In this document: piece after piece, positions 34,706 to 43,667 of the stretch
Position numbering within the stretch: the stretch's first letter is position 1
Layout: the number at the start of each line of letters is the position of its first letter
Assembly: GCA_001657295.1 (NCBI GenBank)
Contig: LYSW01000005.1
Span: forward strand, 62,001-126,000
From: Oceanicaulis sp. BBD 1991-10
GTDB taxonomy: Bacteria; Pseudomonadota; Alphaproteobacteria; Caulobacterales; Maricaulaceae
Direction: 5' to 3'
DNA length: 64,000 bases
The notes under the pieces: generated by a model
Seen by the model: the letters and a program-made list of their open reading frames with translations, nothing else
Database searches by the model: none
What the model was told of the DNA's origin: nothing
Position numbers and translations under genes: made by a program

Positions 34706-35259
34706 GCGCCGCGCCGCACCCAGGGCGACCGCCTGGGACGCAGATACGCCGTGTCGCTCAAGGTCATAAGCGGGCCGCTCTCATCCGGAAACGGGCCCTG
34801 GAAGGGGTAGCGCACTTCAACCATGATGATGGAGTTCATCGGCGCAAGAAGCCCGTTCGGCAAGGCCGGCAGGCTGCCCGTGTCGAGCGGCGTCAGGCCG
34901 CGCGCCTCGCTCCAGTCCACGAAGACATCGCCGTCGATATCCATGCGGATGGAGGTGATGCGGATGGAGAGATCGGCTGGATCATTGGGAAATAATATGG
35001 CGTCGCCCGCGGCATAGATATCCGCCAGCTCGGCATTGGTGATGAGGTCGTCCTGGGTGACCAGATCCGCCACCGAGGTGGCCGCGCCGGTCACCTTGCG
35101 GTCCGCCGTCAGCGCCATCGTCATTTCCGCCGCGCCCAGATACATCGCCACCATGACCGGCGCGATTAAAGCGAATTCAAGCGCCGAGACGCCGCGGCGG
35201 TCGCGGCCGAAACGGCGGACGATGGCGAGGAGGGCGCGCATCACTGGCTCAGTCCTCAT
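34702..35259 (-). CDS. TadE/TadG-family pseudopilin
   Basis: 185 residues. A basic N-terminus (RRFGRDRRG) is followed by the TadE-type helix VSALEFALIAPVMVAMYLGAAEMTMAL, with the Glu expected after processing by a prepilin peptidase (cpaA is 2 kb away), and a periplasmic domain. Such proteins are minor pseudopilins needed for Flp pilus assembly. It overlaps the upstream TadE gene by 11 bp and forms a minus-strand operon divergent from the pilin/cpa operon. The stop overlaps the convergent pabC-like gene by 4 bp. Confidence 0.85.
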   Translation of the reverse strand: MRTEPVMRALLAIVRRFGRDRRGVSALEFALIAPVMVAMYLGAAEMTMALTADRKVTGAATSVADLVTQDDLITNAELADIYAAGDAILFPNDPADLSIRITSIRMDIDGDVFVDWSEARGLTPLDTGSLPALPNGLLAPMNSIIMVEVRYPFQGPFPDESGPLMTLSDTAYLRPRRSPWVRRGA

Positions 35260-35818
35260 TATAGGGTTCGTTGCGAAAGGCGGTCGCCGCAGAAATCAGA
35301 CGGCGATTGCCCGGCATGTTGGCGAGACCGTTGATCATGCCGGGGCCAAGCAAGGGCCAATCGTAAAAGACCCGGACGACGACGATGTCCTGCGCCTGGC
35401 CGGGATCGAAGGTGAAGCCGCCATCGTCCAACTCGCCGTCCGCGCCGACGGGCGGGTCGAACTGGGCCGATCCGAAATTCTCAAACGTGCGCACGTCGAC
35501 GCTGAGCCGCCCGCAATCGGCGACGGTCCGGATTTGCTCGCAAACCGCCGCGCGAAATTCGACCTCCCCTTGCCCGGCGTTTTGCATTTGGCCGGTTCGT
35601 ATGTCGCGGGCCGCCATGGACACCGCGTTCTCGATGATCGCCGAGGCGAAGAAGATCAGGGCGATCTCAAGAATGGCGAAGATCAGCAGGAAAAACGGCG
35701 CCGCGATCAGCGCGAACTCCACCGCGGTCGCGCCCTTGCGGTCGCCGACAAAGGCGCGTGCGCGGGCCGAGACTCGCGCGCGCATCGCGTCAGTAAGGTG
35801 GAGCCGAAACATATTCAT
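35249..35818 (-). CDS. tadE: TadE-family pseudopilin
   Basis: 189 residues. After a basic leader (ARARAFVGDRKG) comes ATAVEFALIAAPFFLLIFAILEIALIFFAS, the classic TadE pilin-like helix with Glu at mature position 5. The soluble domain has one Cys pair (AVCEQIRTVADCGRL). It is a minor pseudopilin of the Tad/Flp pilus. It overlaps the next pseudopilin gene by 11 bp and lies 48 bp after the small CpaC N-domain gene, all on the minus strand. Confidence 0.87.
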   Translation of the reverse strand: MNMFRLHLTDAMRARVSARARAFVGDRKGATAVEFALIAAPFFLLIFAILEIALIFFASAIIENAVSMAARDIRTGQMQNAGQGEVEFRAAVCEQIRTVADCGRLSVDVRTFENFGSAQFDPPVGADGELDDGGFTFDPGQAQDIVVVRVFYDWPLLGPGMINGLANMPGNRRLISAATAFRNEPYNED

Positions 35819-35866
35819 GGCGCGAGTATGACCCGCGCGCGCTTAATTCAGCGTGAAAGAACGCGG

Positions 35867-36325
35867 TTAATCGCCGCCGTCCAGATCCCGCTCGGCAGCG
35901 CCGGCTGAGCCCGCCAGCGCTTCACGCTGTCGGATGATCGTCTCAAAATACTCGCGCTGGTCGCCGATCAGCGCGATGGAGCTGCAGACCGGGTTGCAGA
36001 CATAGCTGGTCTGAACCCGATTGTGGAAGACCTGCACATGCTCGCGATCGCTCTGGCTCACGGACAGATCGTTCGCGTAGATCACCTCTCCATGGGCGTT
36101 CAGGGCGATCAGATTGGTCTGGCCGAACGCCCGGCCGCTGATGAAGACGGTGCGGGCATTAAACAGCGTCGCGTCGGCGATGGCCGGATTGCCGACCACG
36201 ATGGCCGACGCGTCTTCGGGGAGCCGTAAGATGCTCGACTGGTCGACCGGCACTGAGAAACTCTGCGCCGCAGCGGGCGCGCCCAGGGCGGCGCACAGTG
36301 CGAAGAGGGCGATGATCGCGCGCAT
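35867..36325 (-). CDS. Stand-alone CpaC N-terminal (pilus assembly) domain protein
   Basis: 152 residues with a signal peptide (cleavage near AAAQS). The body matches the N-terminal domain of the CpaC/RcpA secretin: SILRLPEDASAIVVGNPAIADATLFNARTVFISGRAFGQTNLIALNAHGEVIY. The CpaC encoded at 38342 has the parallel segment HLPVDAAEVMVASEGVASAVV. Here no secretin domain follows; instead there is a Cys pair in YVCNPVCSSIA and a charged tail. It probably sits in the periplasm and may dock on or cap the secretin. Divergent from the pilin gene, sharing its promoter region. Confidence 0.82.
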   Translation of the reverse strand: MRAIIALFALCAALGAPAAAQSFSVPVDQSSILRLPEDASAIVVGNPAIADATLFNARTVFISGRAFGQTNLIALNAHGEVIYANDLSVSQSDREHVQVFHNRVQTSYVCNPVCSSIALIGDQREYFETIIRQREALAGSAGAAERDLDGGD

Positions 36326-36380
36326 GCGATGTCCTTGTCGTTAGACCTTGCCGACACTGTCGCGCGGCCGGATGAAGGAA

Positions 36381-36483
36381 GTCTAAACGCCTGAATTGAC
36401 GCGCATGTTCACTAACCGGAAACCATAGATAAGAATTCGGCTGTTTAGACAAATTAAACCATGGATTTTTACCCGGTCTAAAT
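36381..36483 (+). promoter_or_regulatory. Three GTCTAAAY motifs in the pilin promoter region
   Basis: GTCTAAAC at 36381-36388, its reverse complement GTTTAGAC at 36443-36450 and GTCTAAAT at 36476-36483. The last two form an inverted repeat with 25 bp between the arms. They lie between the divergent CpaC-like gene and the Flp pilin gene. No known regulator site of this sequence is recognised. Confidence 0.45.
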
Positions 36484-36569
36484 GGAGTTGGTGTTTCATC
36501 GCCCATGTTCAGGACGGGTCGGGACGGACTTTGATCCTGACGCTCACAAAACAAATCGGAGTGGATGGG

Positions 36570-36761
36570 ATGAAGAATCTGGTTTCGCGTTTTATCAAGG
36601 ATGAGTCCGGCGCCACGGCTATTGAATATGGCCTGATCGCGGCTCTGATCGCTGTTGTCATCATCGCCGGCGTGACCACGCTGGGCGGCAACCTCAACAC
36701 CACCTTCCAGAATCTGTCTGGCAATGTGGGCGGCGAGGTCGGCAACGCGCCGGCCGGCTAA
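36570..36761 (+). CDS. pilA: Flp-type pilin
   Basis: The major subunit of the Tad/Flp pilus. 63 residues from the ATG at 36570 (ggatggg upstream); the frame extends further 5' but that part does not look like a pilin. The leader MKNLVSRFIKDESG ends in Gly14, where the CpaA peptidase should cut. The mature protein begins ATAIEYGLIAALIAVVIIAGV with the Flp-specific Glu5-Tyr6 pair and hydrophobic helix. Short polar tail, no Cys. It has its own terminator 28 bp later, so it is made separately from the cpa operon, which suits a highly expressed subunit. Confidence 0.95.
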   Translation: MKNLVSRFIKDESGATAIEYGLIAALIAVVIIAGVTTLGGNLNTTFQNLSGNVGGEVGNAPAG

Positions 36762-36789
36762 TCAGCCGAGCCAACACACTGACGCATCG

Positions 36790-36820
36790 GAAGGCCGCTC
36801 CTTACGGGGCGGCCTTCTTT
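36790..36820 (+). terminator. Rho-independent terminator after the Flp pilin
   Basis: gaaggccgc / gcggccttc stem with a 10-base loop followed by CTTT, 28 bp after the pilin stop. Confidence 0.8.
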
Positions 36821-36926
36821 GCGTCAGCGCACCATTTTTATTGATGATTTCTAACGCTCCCGTGCACCGGGCATTAAGCCTGACCGGCTAGTGTCGCGCG
36901 TTCACGACACCGCTCTGGAGCCGGAT

Positions 36927-37439
36927 ATGTCCGCCTTTCTCGCCAATACCGCACTGCTGAGCTTCGCTTTCCTCATGCTCGCGGCGGCCTGGACCGACAT
37001 CGCCCGCTTCACCATCCCAAACTGGATTCCGGCCCTGATGATCGCGCTTTGGCTCGCCAGCGCCCCCGTGCTGGGGATTGGCTGGACCGGCGCCGGGCTT
37101 TCCTTGCTCACCTTCATCGCCGTTCTGGCGTTCGGCATGGCCCTGTGGGCGCCGGGCTGGCTGGGCGGCGGCGATGTGAAGCTGATCGCGGCGGGCGCGC
37201 TCTGGTTCGGCTGGCCGGACGCCTTGATGTTCATCCTTTTCAGTGCGGCTGCCGGCGGCGGCCTGGCTTTGGTGCTGATGGCGCTGCGCCGCGTGAGCCC
37301 GGCGCTGCCGGTCAGCGCCGACTGGATCGGCCGGACGGCGTTGGCCCAGGGCGCCCCGGCGCCCTATGCGGTCGCCATCGCCAGCGGCGCCTTGATCATG
37401 CTCCCTCAAAGCGCCGTGTTCGCCGCCTATGGCGGATAA
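36927..37439 (+). CDS. cpaA: Prepilin peptidase CpaA (A24 family)
   Basis: 170 residues, polytopic. From the ATG at 36927 (ctggag upstream) it has five to six hydrophobic helices. The A24 aspartates are present in AAWTDIARFTIPNWI (first) and GWLGGGDVKLIAAG (GxGD-like motif, second). It cleaves the Flp pilin and TadE/TadG leaders at the inner membrane. First gene of the cpa run after the pilin, about 100 bp before cpaB. Confidence 0.93.
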   Translation: MSAFLANTALLSFAFLMLAAAWTDIARFTIPNWIPALMIALWLASAPVLGIGWTGAGLSLLTFIAVLAFGMALWAPGWLGGGDVKLIAAGALWFGWPDALMFILFSAAAGGGLALVLMALRRVSPALPVSADWIGRTALAQGAPAPYAVAIASGALIMLPQSAVFAAYGG

Positions 37440-37541
37440 GGCCGTTTTCAAAAGGGTTTCGTTCACCTCAAGCATTAACGCCGCTTTGAGGAATTAAGGG
37501 TCTGATTGGCGATACGTATCAGTGCGCCGGAACCGACCGTC

Positions 37542-38345
37542 ATGAATATAGTCCGCATCGCCGTGCTCATCGTCGCCGGATTGGCCGCGCTGGCCGCCGC
37601 CTTCTTCGTGCGCGGCGCCATGCAGCCCGCGCCCGCCGGTCCGGCTGCGCCGGTCGCTGAAACAGCGCCGGCCGAGCCCGCCCGCGTGCTGGTGGCGGCC
37701 CGTGACATCTCGCCGGGCGAACGCGTCGCCGCCGGCGATTTTCGCTGGACGCCATGGCCTGAAGAGGCGGTTCTGCCCAGCTATTACGAGCAAAAGGCGG
37801 CGCCCGACGCCCTGGAGACGTTGAGCGGCGCTGTGGCGCGCACCGGATTGGTATCCGGCGAACCGGCGATGGCGGGCAAGCTGGTCCAGCCCGGCGAGGC
37901 GGGATTCATGGCCGCGGTGCTGAGCCCGGGCATGCGGGCCGTGGCGGTGCCGATTTCCGCGCGGTCCGGCGCCGGCGGTTTCATTCTGCCCAATGACCGG
38001 GTCGACATCATCGTCACGCGCGAGACCGAAAACGGCTACGGCTCGGACGTGGTCGTCGAGAATGTCCGCGTGCTCGCCATCGACCAGATCTACTCTGAGA
38101 CCGAGGAAGGCGCGGTGGTCGGATCGACCGCAACGCTGGAGCTGACCTCGCAACAGGCGCGCAGCGTCTCGTTGTCGGTGGCCGAAGGCGATGTCTCGCT
38201 GGCGCTCCGCTCTATCGCGGACATCGAAGGCGGAGCCCGTCTTCCGGGCGAGGCCGACGGCGAGGCTGAAGGCTATGGCGCGACGGTCCGGGTCTTCCGT
38301 TACGGCACAGAACAGCGCCTGGCGCTGGGGGGGAGCCGGTCGTGA
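37542..38345 (+). CDS. cpaB: Flp pilus assembly protein CpaB
   Basis: 267 residues from the ATG at 37542. One N-terminal membrane helix (IAVLIVAGLAALAAAFFV), an SAF domain (RVLVAARDISPGERVAAGDFRWTPWPEEAV) and the RcpC/CpaB domain (AVAVPISARSGAGGFILPNDRVDIIVTRE). CpaB is a periplasmic/inner-membrane part of the Tad machine that works with the secretin CpaC. Its TGA overlaps the GTG start of cpaC, so the two are translationally coupled. Confidence 0.94.
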   Translation: MNIVRIAVLIVAGLAALAAAFFVRGAMQPAPAGPAAPVAETAPAEPARVLVAARDISPGERVAAGDFRWTPWPEEAVLPSYYEQKAAPDALETLSGAVARTGLVSGEPAMAGKLVQPGEAGFMAAVLSPGMRAVAVPISARSGAGGFILPNDRVDIIVTRETENGYGSDVVVENVRVLAIDQIYSETEEGAVVGSTATLELTSQQARSVSLSVAEGDVSLALRSIADIEGGARLPGEADGEAEGYGATVRVFRYGTEQRLALGGSRS

Positions 38346-39919
38346 TCCGATCCATTTTGATGGCGCTTGCCGGTGCGGCGACGCTGATGGGCGCCTCCGA
38401 GGCTCAGCTCGTCAGCGCGCCGGAACGAAACAACACGCTCCAGGTCACCATCCGCGAGCCGGGCGACGGGCCCGCGTCGGAAAGCCTGGCTCTGCCCATG
38501 GGTCAGGCCGCGGTCATTCATTTGCCGGTGGATGCGGCGGAGGTGATGGTCGCGTCCGAAGGCGTCGCCAGCGCCGTGGTGCGCACGCCCCGCCGCGCCC
38601 TGCTGCTGGGCCAGACGGTCGGGCGGACCAATGTCTTCTTCTTTGATGTCCATGGCGAATTGATACTGGACCTCAGCGTGCGGGTTGAGCGCGATATGGC
38701 GTCGCTCCAGGACGCGCTGGACCGCTTCGTGCCGGACAGCCGCATTTCCGCTGAGAGCATGAACGCCAATGTCGTCCTGTCCGGCTCGGTGCCGTCGGCG
38801 AGCGCTGCAGACGCCGCGCTTCAGATCGCGCGCCGGTGGACTGACAATCCGGACCAGGTGATCAGCTTTCTCACCGTCGAAGGCCGCGATCAGGTGATGC
38901 TGCGCGTCCGCATCGTCGAGATGGAGCGCAACATCGTGCGCCAGCTGGGCGTCAACCTGTCGGGCCAGCAAAATTATGGTGATTTTGACCCGCCGGTTCG
39001 CGTGCGCGCGACCAATGATCTGGGTCAGCCGCTCAATGATGAATTCGGCAATCCGATCTTCGAGGTGTTCGCGCCCGGCCGGTATCAATCCGGAACCGGT
39101 TTCTCCACCTCCAACAGCTTTGGCGTCGCAGGCGCGGCGCTGGGCGGGCTGACGGGAACGATCGGCACGCAGAATCTGGTGGACGGCGTCATTCAGAGCT
39201 CGCTCGGCGCCACCTTGTCGGCGCTGGAGCGTATCGGCCTGGTGCGCACGCTGGCAGAGCCGAACATCACCGCGATCTCCGGCGAGCCGGCCCAATTCCT
39301 CGCCGGCGGCGAGTTTCCCGTGCCGGTCGGCCGCGACCGCGACGGAAATCTGACCATTGAATTCAAACCCTTCGGGGTCGGCCTGGGCTTCACTCCGGTG
39401 GTCATGTCGGACAATCGCATCTCGCTGCGCATGTCCACAGAGGTCAGCGAATTGTCCAATGAAGGCGCCATCTCCCTGTCGCAAAGCACGGTGGTGGACG
39501 AAAATGGCGTCGCCATCGGCACCGTGCCGGGCGTCTCCATCCCCGCCCTGACCGTGAATCGGGCCGAAACGACCGTGGAGCTGCCCTCCGGCGGCAGTCT
39601 TGTCGTGGCGGGCCTGATCAAGGAAGAAACCCGCCAGGCCATGGACGGCGTGCCCGGCGTGGAACGTTTGCCGGTCTTGGGATCGCTCTTCCGGTCCCGC
39701 GACTTCGCCAATAATGAAACCGAACTCGTCATCGTGGTGACGCCGTATCTCGTCGATCCCACCGATCCCGACGCCCTGGAGGACCCCGGCGAGGGCTTTG
39801 TCGCGGCGTCCATGGCGGCGGGCGTGTTCCTGGGCCGTTTGAACCGCGTCTACGCCGCGCCGGGAGCGCAGGTGGAAGGCCGCGGCTGGTTGGGTCCTGT
39901 CGGCTTTGTTTTGGAGTAA
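38342..39919 (+). CDS. cpaC: Tad pilus secretin CpaC
   Basis: 525 residues, GTG start overlapping the cpaB stop. Signal peptide, then the pilus-assembly N-domain (AVIHLPVDAAEVMVASEGVASAVVRTPRRALLLGQTVGRTNVFFFD), a BON-like segment (DSRISAESMNANVVLSGSVPS), and the secretin domain (GATLSALERIGLVRTLAEPNITAISGEPAQFLAGGEFPVPV, SGGSLVVAGLIKEETRQ, PVLGSLFRSRDFANNETELVIVVTPYLV). It forms the outer-membrane channel for the Flp pilus. A smaller protein with only the N-domain is encoded at 35867-36325. Confidence 0.95.
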   Translation: MIRSILMALAGAATLMGASEAQLVSAPERNNTLQVTIREPGDGPASESLALPMGQAAVIHLPVDAAEVMVASEGVASAVVRTPRRALLLGQTVGRTNVFFFDVHGELILDLSVRVERDMASLQDALDRFVPDSRISAESMNANVVLSGSVPSASAADAALQIARRWTDNPDQVISFLTVEGRDQVMLRVRIVEMERNIVRQLGVNLSGQQNYGDFDPPVRVRATNDLGQPLNDEFGNPIFEVFAPGRYQSGTGFSTSNSFGVAGAALGGLTGTIGTQNLVDGVIQSSLGATLSALERIGLVRTLAEPNITAISGEPAQFLAGGEFPVPVGRDRDGNLTIEFKPFGVGLGFTPVVMSDNRISLRMSTEVSELSNEGAISLSQSTVVDENGVAIGTVPGVSIPALTVNRAETTVELPSGGSLVVAGLIKEETRQAMDGVPGVERLPVLGSLFRSRDFANNETELVIVVTPYLVDPTDPDALEDPGEGFVAASMAAGVFLGRLNRVYAAPGAQVEGRGWLGPVGFVLE

Positions 39920-39923
39920 GGCT

Positions 39924-40580
39924 ATGGCGTTTTTGAGATATTTGACGCTTGCGCTGACCGGCCTGGTGCTGACCGCATGCGCGTCTGCGCCGGCGGAACT
40001 CCCGCGTGCGAGCGCCGTGCCGGAAACCGTCCGGGTCGCGATGGACGTGGATCCGCGCGATAACGGATTGAACTGGTCCCAGATCGGACTGATCGAAACC
40101 CTCGCCGCCGAGTACAAGGCGCGCGGCCATGGCCCGTTGGTGATCTCCTATCCGCAAAACGCCGGCAACGCCGAAGCCGCAGTCGCCGCGATCGCGGAGG
40201 CGCGCACCCGGCTTTACGCCCATGGCCTGGATTGGACGCAAATCGCGGGCGGCGCTTATGAAGCCGGAGGTCAGATTCAGGCTCCGGTGCTGTTCTCCTT
40301 CAATCGCTACCAGGCGGTGGCGCCGGATTGCCCGGAGCGCTGGAATGATATGACCACGGCGCCTCCCGGCCGGCACTGGCCGCGCTTTGGCTGCGCGACG
40401 GCGGCGAATCTGGCGGCGATGATCGCCGATCCCCGCGATCTGGAGACGCCGCGCAGCTTCGGCGCGCCCGATACCGGCCGGCGTCAGACGGTGCTGGAGA
40501 CGTATCGCCGCGGCGAACCCACCGGAACCCAGCGCACAAGCGATGAAAGCGGCGCGGTCAGCGACGCGGTCGAAAACTAA
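39924..40580 (+). CDS. cpaD: Flp pilus assembly lipoprotein CpaD
   Basis: 218 residues from the ATG at 39924, four bases after cpaC. The N-terminus is a lipoprotein signal (LALTGLVLTAC), and the CpaD family region is seen in VISYPQNAGNAEAAVAAIAEARTRLYAHGLDW, DCPERWNDMT and FGCATAANLAAMIADPRDLETPRSFG. CpaD is an outer-membrane lipoprotein thought to help the CpaC secretin assemble. Two conserved Cys (DCPE, FGCAT) could form a disulfide. Confidence 0.93.
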   Translation: MAFLRYLTLALTGLVLTACASAPAELPRASAVPETVRVAMDVDPRDNGLNWSQIGLIETLAAEYKARGHGPLVISYPQNAGNAEAAVAAIAEARTRLYAHGLDWTQIAGGAYEAGGQIQAPVLFSFNRYQAVAPDCPERWNDMTTAPPGRHWPRFGCATAANLAAMIADPRDLETPRSFGAPDTGRRQTVLETYRRGEPTGTQRTSDESGAVSDAVEN

Positions 40581-40591
40581 GGGGCGCGAGC

Positions 40592-42127
40592 ATGAATCAA
40601 CCCGCTGACGCGTTCGACGATCAGTTCGAGCCTGAAGACGAATTCGAGACCCTTGACGATGCGGCCTCCGACACGCCGGATCCCTTTCTCGACGCGGCCG
40701 CGATCGAGCGCCGCATGCTGGGTGAAGACGCCGCCTCGGCGCCGAGCGGTGAAGCGGCCCCGTCAGCCCCGGGCGAAGAGCCCGGCGCGCGGCCGTTCGG
40801 CGCGCGCCTGGCCGACGCCAACACCAGTTCACCTGACGGGTTCGGCGACGACGCCGCCTTCGGCGCCGACGAGCCGCTTGGAATCCAGGGTGAAGTCGCT
40901 CCGGTCAGCGAAGAAGACGAAAAGCTGCTCACCCAGCCGGTTCCGCGCATCGCGATCCATGCCTTCTGCGAAAGCCCGGAGACCGGTCAGCTGATCCATA
41001 ACGCCGGATCGGACCGGCGCATGGCCAAAACCCATGTGACGGTGGAGCTTGGCGGTCTGGCCGGCGCCATTGAGCGATTTCATGACGAGACCACGCCGGA
41101 ATTGCTGATCGTGGAGACCGGCATGCGCGGGCGCGAGCTGTTCGCCCAGCTTGAAGAGCTGGCGATGGTTTGCGACCCGGACACCAAGGTGATCATTGTC
41201 GGCGCCGCCAACGACATCACGCTCTATCGAGAACTGATGCGCCGCGGGGTGAGCGAATATCTCGTGCCGCCGATGACGCCTCTGCACGTCATCAAGACGA
41301 TTTCCGACCTCTTCCTCGATCCCGAAGCGCCGTTCGCCGGCAAGTCGCTCGCCTTCATCGGCGCCAAAGGCGGGGTCGGGTCGTCGACCGTGGCCCATAA
41401 TGTCGCCTGGCAGCTGACCGACCAGCTGCGTTCGGACGCGGTGCTCGTGGACCTGGATCTGTCGTTCGGCACGGCCGGCCTCGATTTCAATCAGGATCCG
41501 CCTCAAACGATCGCCGAAGCCCTATCCGAGCCCCATCGCCTGGATGATGCATTGCTCGACCGGCTTTTGGTGCGCTGCAATGAAAGGCTGAGCCTGTTCT
41601 CGGCGCCTGCGACGCTGGAGAATGACTGGGATTTCAGCCCGGATTCCTTTGATGAGGTGCTCGACAAGGTGCGCCGCCAGGCCCCGTTCGTGGCCCTGGA
41701 TCTGCCCCATGCCTGGAGCCCCTGGGTGCGTCAGACCCTGTTGTCCGCCGACCAGGTCGTGGTGACGGTGACGCCGGATCTCGCCTGCCTGCGCAATGCG
41801 AAGAATCTGTTCGACCTGGTGCGCACCGCGCGGCCCAACGACGAACCGCCCAAGGTGGTTGTGAACATGGCCGGCTGCCCGAAAAAGCCGGACATCCCGC
41901 TAAAGGACTTCTCCGACGCCTTGGGCGCCGCGCCGATCCTGGTGCTGCCGTTTGAGCCGGCGCTGTTCGGAAAGGCCGCCAATAACGGCCAGATGATCGC
42001 CGAGCTCGACGCCAAATCGAAAGCTGCGGAGGGTTTTGCGCACTTGGCGGCGGTGCTGACCGGTCGCAGCTCGGCTGAGCCGAAGCGGTCGAAGTCCCTG
42101 TTCAAGTCCCTGTTTTCGAAAGGCTAG
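40592..42127 (+). CDS. cpaE: Pilus localisation ATPase CpaE/TadZ
   Basis: 511 residues. The first ~115 residues are acidic and low-complexity. A receiver-like domain follows (about 125-235, AHNDITLYRELMRRGVSEYLVPP type) and then a MinD/ParA-like ATPase with the deviant Walker A SLAFIGAKGGVGSSTVAHNVAWQL and DLDLSFGTAGLDFNQDPPQTIAEAL. In this family CpaE positions the pilus machine at a cell pole. A Ser in place of the usual Lys-Thr pair in part of the loop is common for CpaE. The N-terminal disordered extension is long for the family. Confidence 0.94.
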   Translation: MNQPADAFDDQFEPEDEFETLDDAASDTPDPFLDAAAIERRMLGEDAASAPSGEAAPSAPGEEPGARPFGARLADANTSSPDGFGDDAAFGADEPLGIQGEVAPVSEEDEKLLTQPVPRIAIHAFCESPETGQLIHNAGSDRRMAKTHVTVELGGLAGAIERFHDETTPELLIVETGMRGRELFAQLEELAMVCDPDTKVIIVGAANDITLYRELMRRGVSEYLVPPMTPLHVIKTISDLFLDPEAPFAGKSLAFIGAKGGVGSSTVAHNVAWQLTDQLRSDAVLVDLDLSFGTAGLDFNQDPPQTIAEALSEPHRLDDALLDRLLVRCNERLSLFSAPATLENDWDFSPDSFDEVLDKVRRQAPFVALDLPHAWSPWVRQTLLSADQVVVTVTPDLACLRNAKNLFDLVRTARPNDEPPKVVVNMAGCPKKPDIPLKDFSDALGAAPILVLPFEPALFGKAANNGQMIAELDAKSKAAEGFAHLAAVLTGRSSAEPKRSKSLFKSLFSKG

Positions 42128-42140
42128 GCGTTAGGCGCAC

Positions 42141-43667
42141 ATGTTCGGCAAGCGGCCCAATACGCCCGGCGGCGGCGGATCTGGATTCAGCAAGGCGCCA
42201 GCCTCCACGCCTGCCGCGCCCGCGGCCGAGGCGGCAAAGCCGGCCGCAAAACCCGCTTCGCCCGGCGCCGGCGTCGCGGTGAAGGCGCGCCCCGCCGCCA
42301 CCGAGGCGCCGCGGCGTCCCGCGCCGAAACCGGCCGCCGCGCCGAAGCCGAAGCCCAAGACGGCCGCCGTCGAGACTGTGGGCGCGGAGCGCTCGGCCGA
42401 GTATTACGAGATCAAAACCACGATCTTCAACGCGCTGATCGACACCATCGATCTGTCGCAGCTGGCGCGGCTTGATAATGACACGGCGGCGGAGGAGATC
42501 CGCGACATCGTCACCGAGATCATCTCGATCAAGAATGTGGCCATGTCGATCGCCGAGCAGGAACAGCTGCTCCAGGACATCTGCAACGATGTGCTCGGCT
42601 ATGGCCCGCTGGAGCCCTTGCTGGCGCGGGACGATATCGCCGACATCATGGTCAACGGCGCCGGCGACGTGTTCATCGAAGTCGCCGGCAAGGTGAAGAA
42701 GACCAACATCAAATTCCGCGACAACGCGCAATTGATGAATATCTGCCAGCGCATCGTCTCCCAGGTCGGCCGCCGCGTCGATGAGAGCTCGCCGATCTGC
42801 GACGCGCGCCTGGCCGACGGCTCGCGCGTCAATGTGATCGCGCCGCCGCTGTCGCTGGACGGTCCGACTTTGACCATCCGGAAATTCAAGAAAGACAAGC
42901 TGAAGCTGTCCAACCTGGTGGATTTCGGATCGGTCTCTCCCGAGGGCGCGCGCATTTTGGAGATCATCGGCGCCTCGCGCTGCAATGTCCTGATTTCCGG
43001 CGGCACCGGCTCGGGCAAGACGACGCTGCTGAACTGTCTGACCGGCTTCATCGGGGAGGATGAGCGCATCATCACCTGTGAGGACGCGGCGGAGCTGCAG
43101 CTGCAGCAGCCCCATGTCGTCCGGCTGGAGACCCGGCCGCCCAATCTTGAAGGGCAGGGCCAGGTCACCATGCGGGACCTGGTCAAGAACTGTCTGCGCA
43201 TGCGTCCGGAACGCATCATCGTGGGCGAAGTGCGCGGCCCGGAGGCCTTCGACCTGCTGCAGGCGATGAATACCGGCCATGACGGCTCCATGGGCACGCT
43301 GCACGCCAACTCGCCCCGCGAAGCGCTGAGCCGGATTGAATCCATGATCACCATGGGCGGCTATAATCTGCCCACCAAGACGATCCGTGAGATGATCTCC
43401 GGTTCGATCGACGTGATCATTCAGGCCGCCCGCCTGCGCGACGGCTCGCGCAAGATCACCCATGTGACCGAAGTGCTCGGCATGGAGGGTGATGTGATCA
43501 TCACCCAGGATCTCTTCCTGTATGAGATCACCGGCGAGGACGCCCAGGGCGATATCGACGGCCGCCATGTCTCCACCGGCATCGCGCGGCCGAATTTCTG
43601 GGACCGCGCGCGCTATTTCGGCCTGGAAGGCGCTCTGGCCGACGCGCTGGAAGCGGCGGAAGCTTAA
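42141..43667 (+). CDS. cpaF: Tad pilus motor ATPase CpaF
   Basis: 508 residues. It begins with a Pro/Ala/Lys-rich disordered tail (to about residue 80), then the N-terminal and ATPase domains of the VirB11-like secretion ATPases: Walker A GGTGSGKT at about 287-294, the Asp box (TCEDAAELQLQQPHVVRLETRPPN), Walker B (MRPERIIVGEVRGPEAFDLLQAMNTGHDGSMGTLHANS) with the His box. It powers Flp pilus extension and probably retraction. tadB starts at the base right after its stop. Confidence 0.96.
   Translation: MFGKRPNTPGGGGSGFSKAPASTPAAPAAEAAKPAAKPASPGAGVAVKARPAATEAPRRPAPKPAAAPKPKPKTAAVETVGAERSAEYYEIKTTIFNALIDTIDLSQLARLDNDTAAEEIRDIVTEIISIKNVAMSIAEQEQLLQDICNDVLGYGPLEPLLARDDIADIMVNGAGDVFIEVAGKVKKTNIKFRDNAQLMNICQRIVSQVGRRVDESSPICDARLADGSRVNVIAPPLSLDGPTLTIRKFKKDKLKLSNLVDFGSVSPEGARILEIIGASRCNVLISGGTGSGKTTLLNCLTGFIGEDERIITCEDAAELQLQQPHVVRLETRPPNLEGQGQVTMRDLVKNCLRMRPERIIVGEVRGPEAFDLLQAMNTGHDGSMGTLHANSPREALSRIESMITMGGYNLPTKTIREMISGSIDVIIQAARLRDGSRKITHVTEVLGMEGDVIITQDLFLYEITGEDAQGDIDGRHVSTGIARPNFWDRARYFGLEGALADALEAAEA

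Noticed and set aside
36454-36475. Possible CtrA site in the pilin promoter (TTAAACCATGGATTTTTA)
   Set aside because: The second half site is not TTAA at N7, so it is only a near miss and was not listed as a CtrA box.
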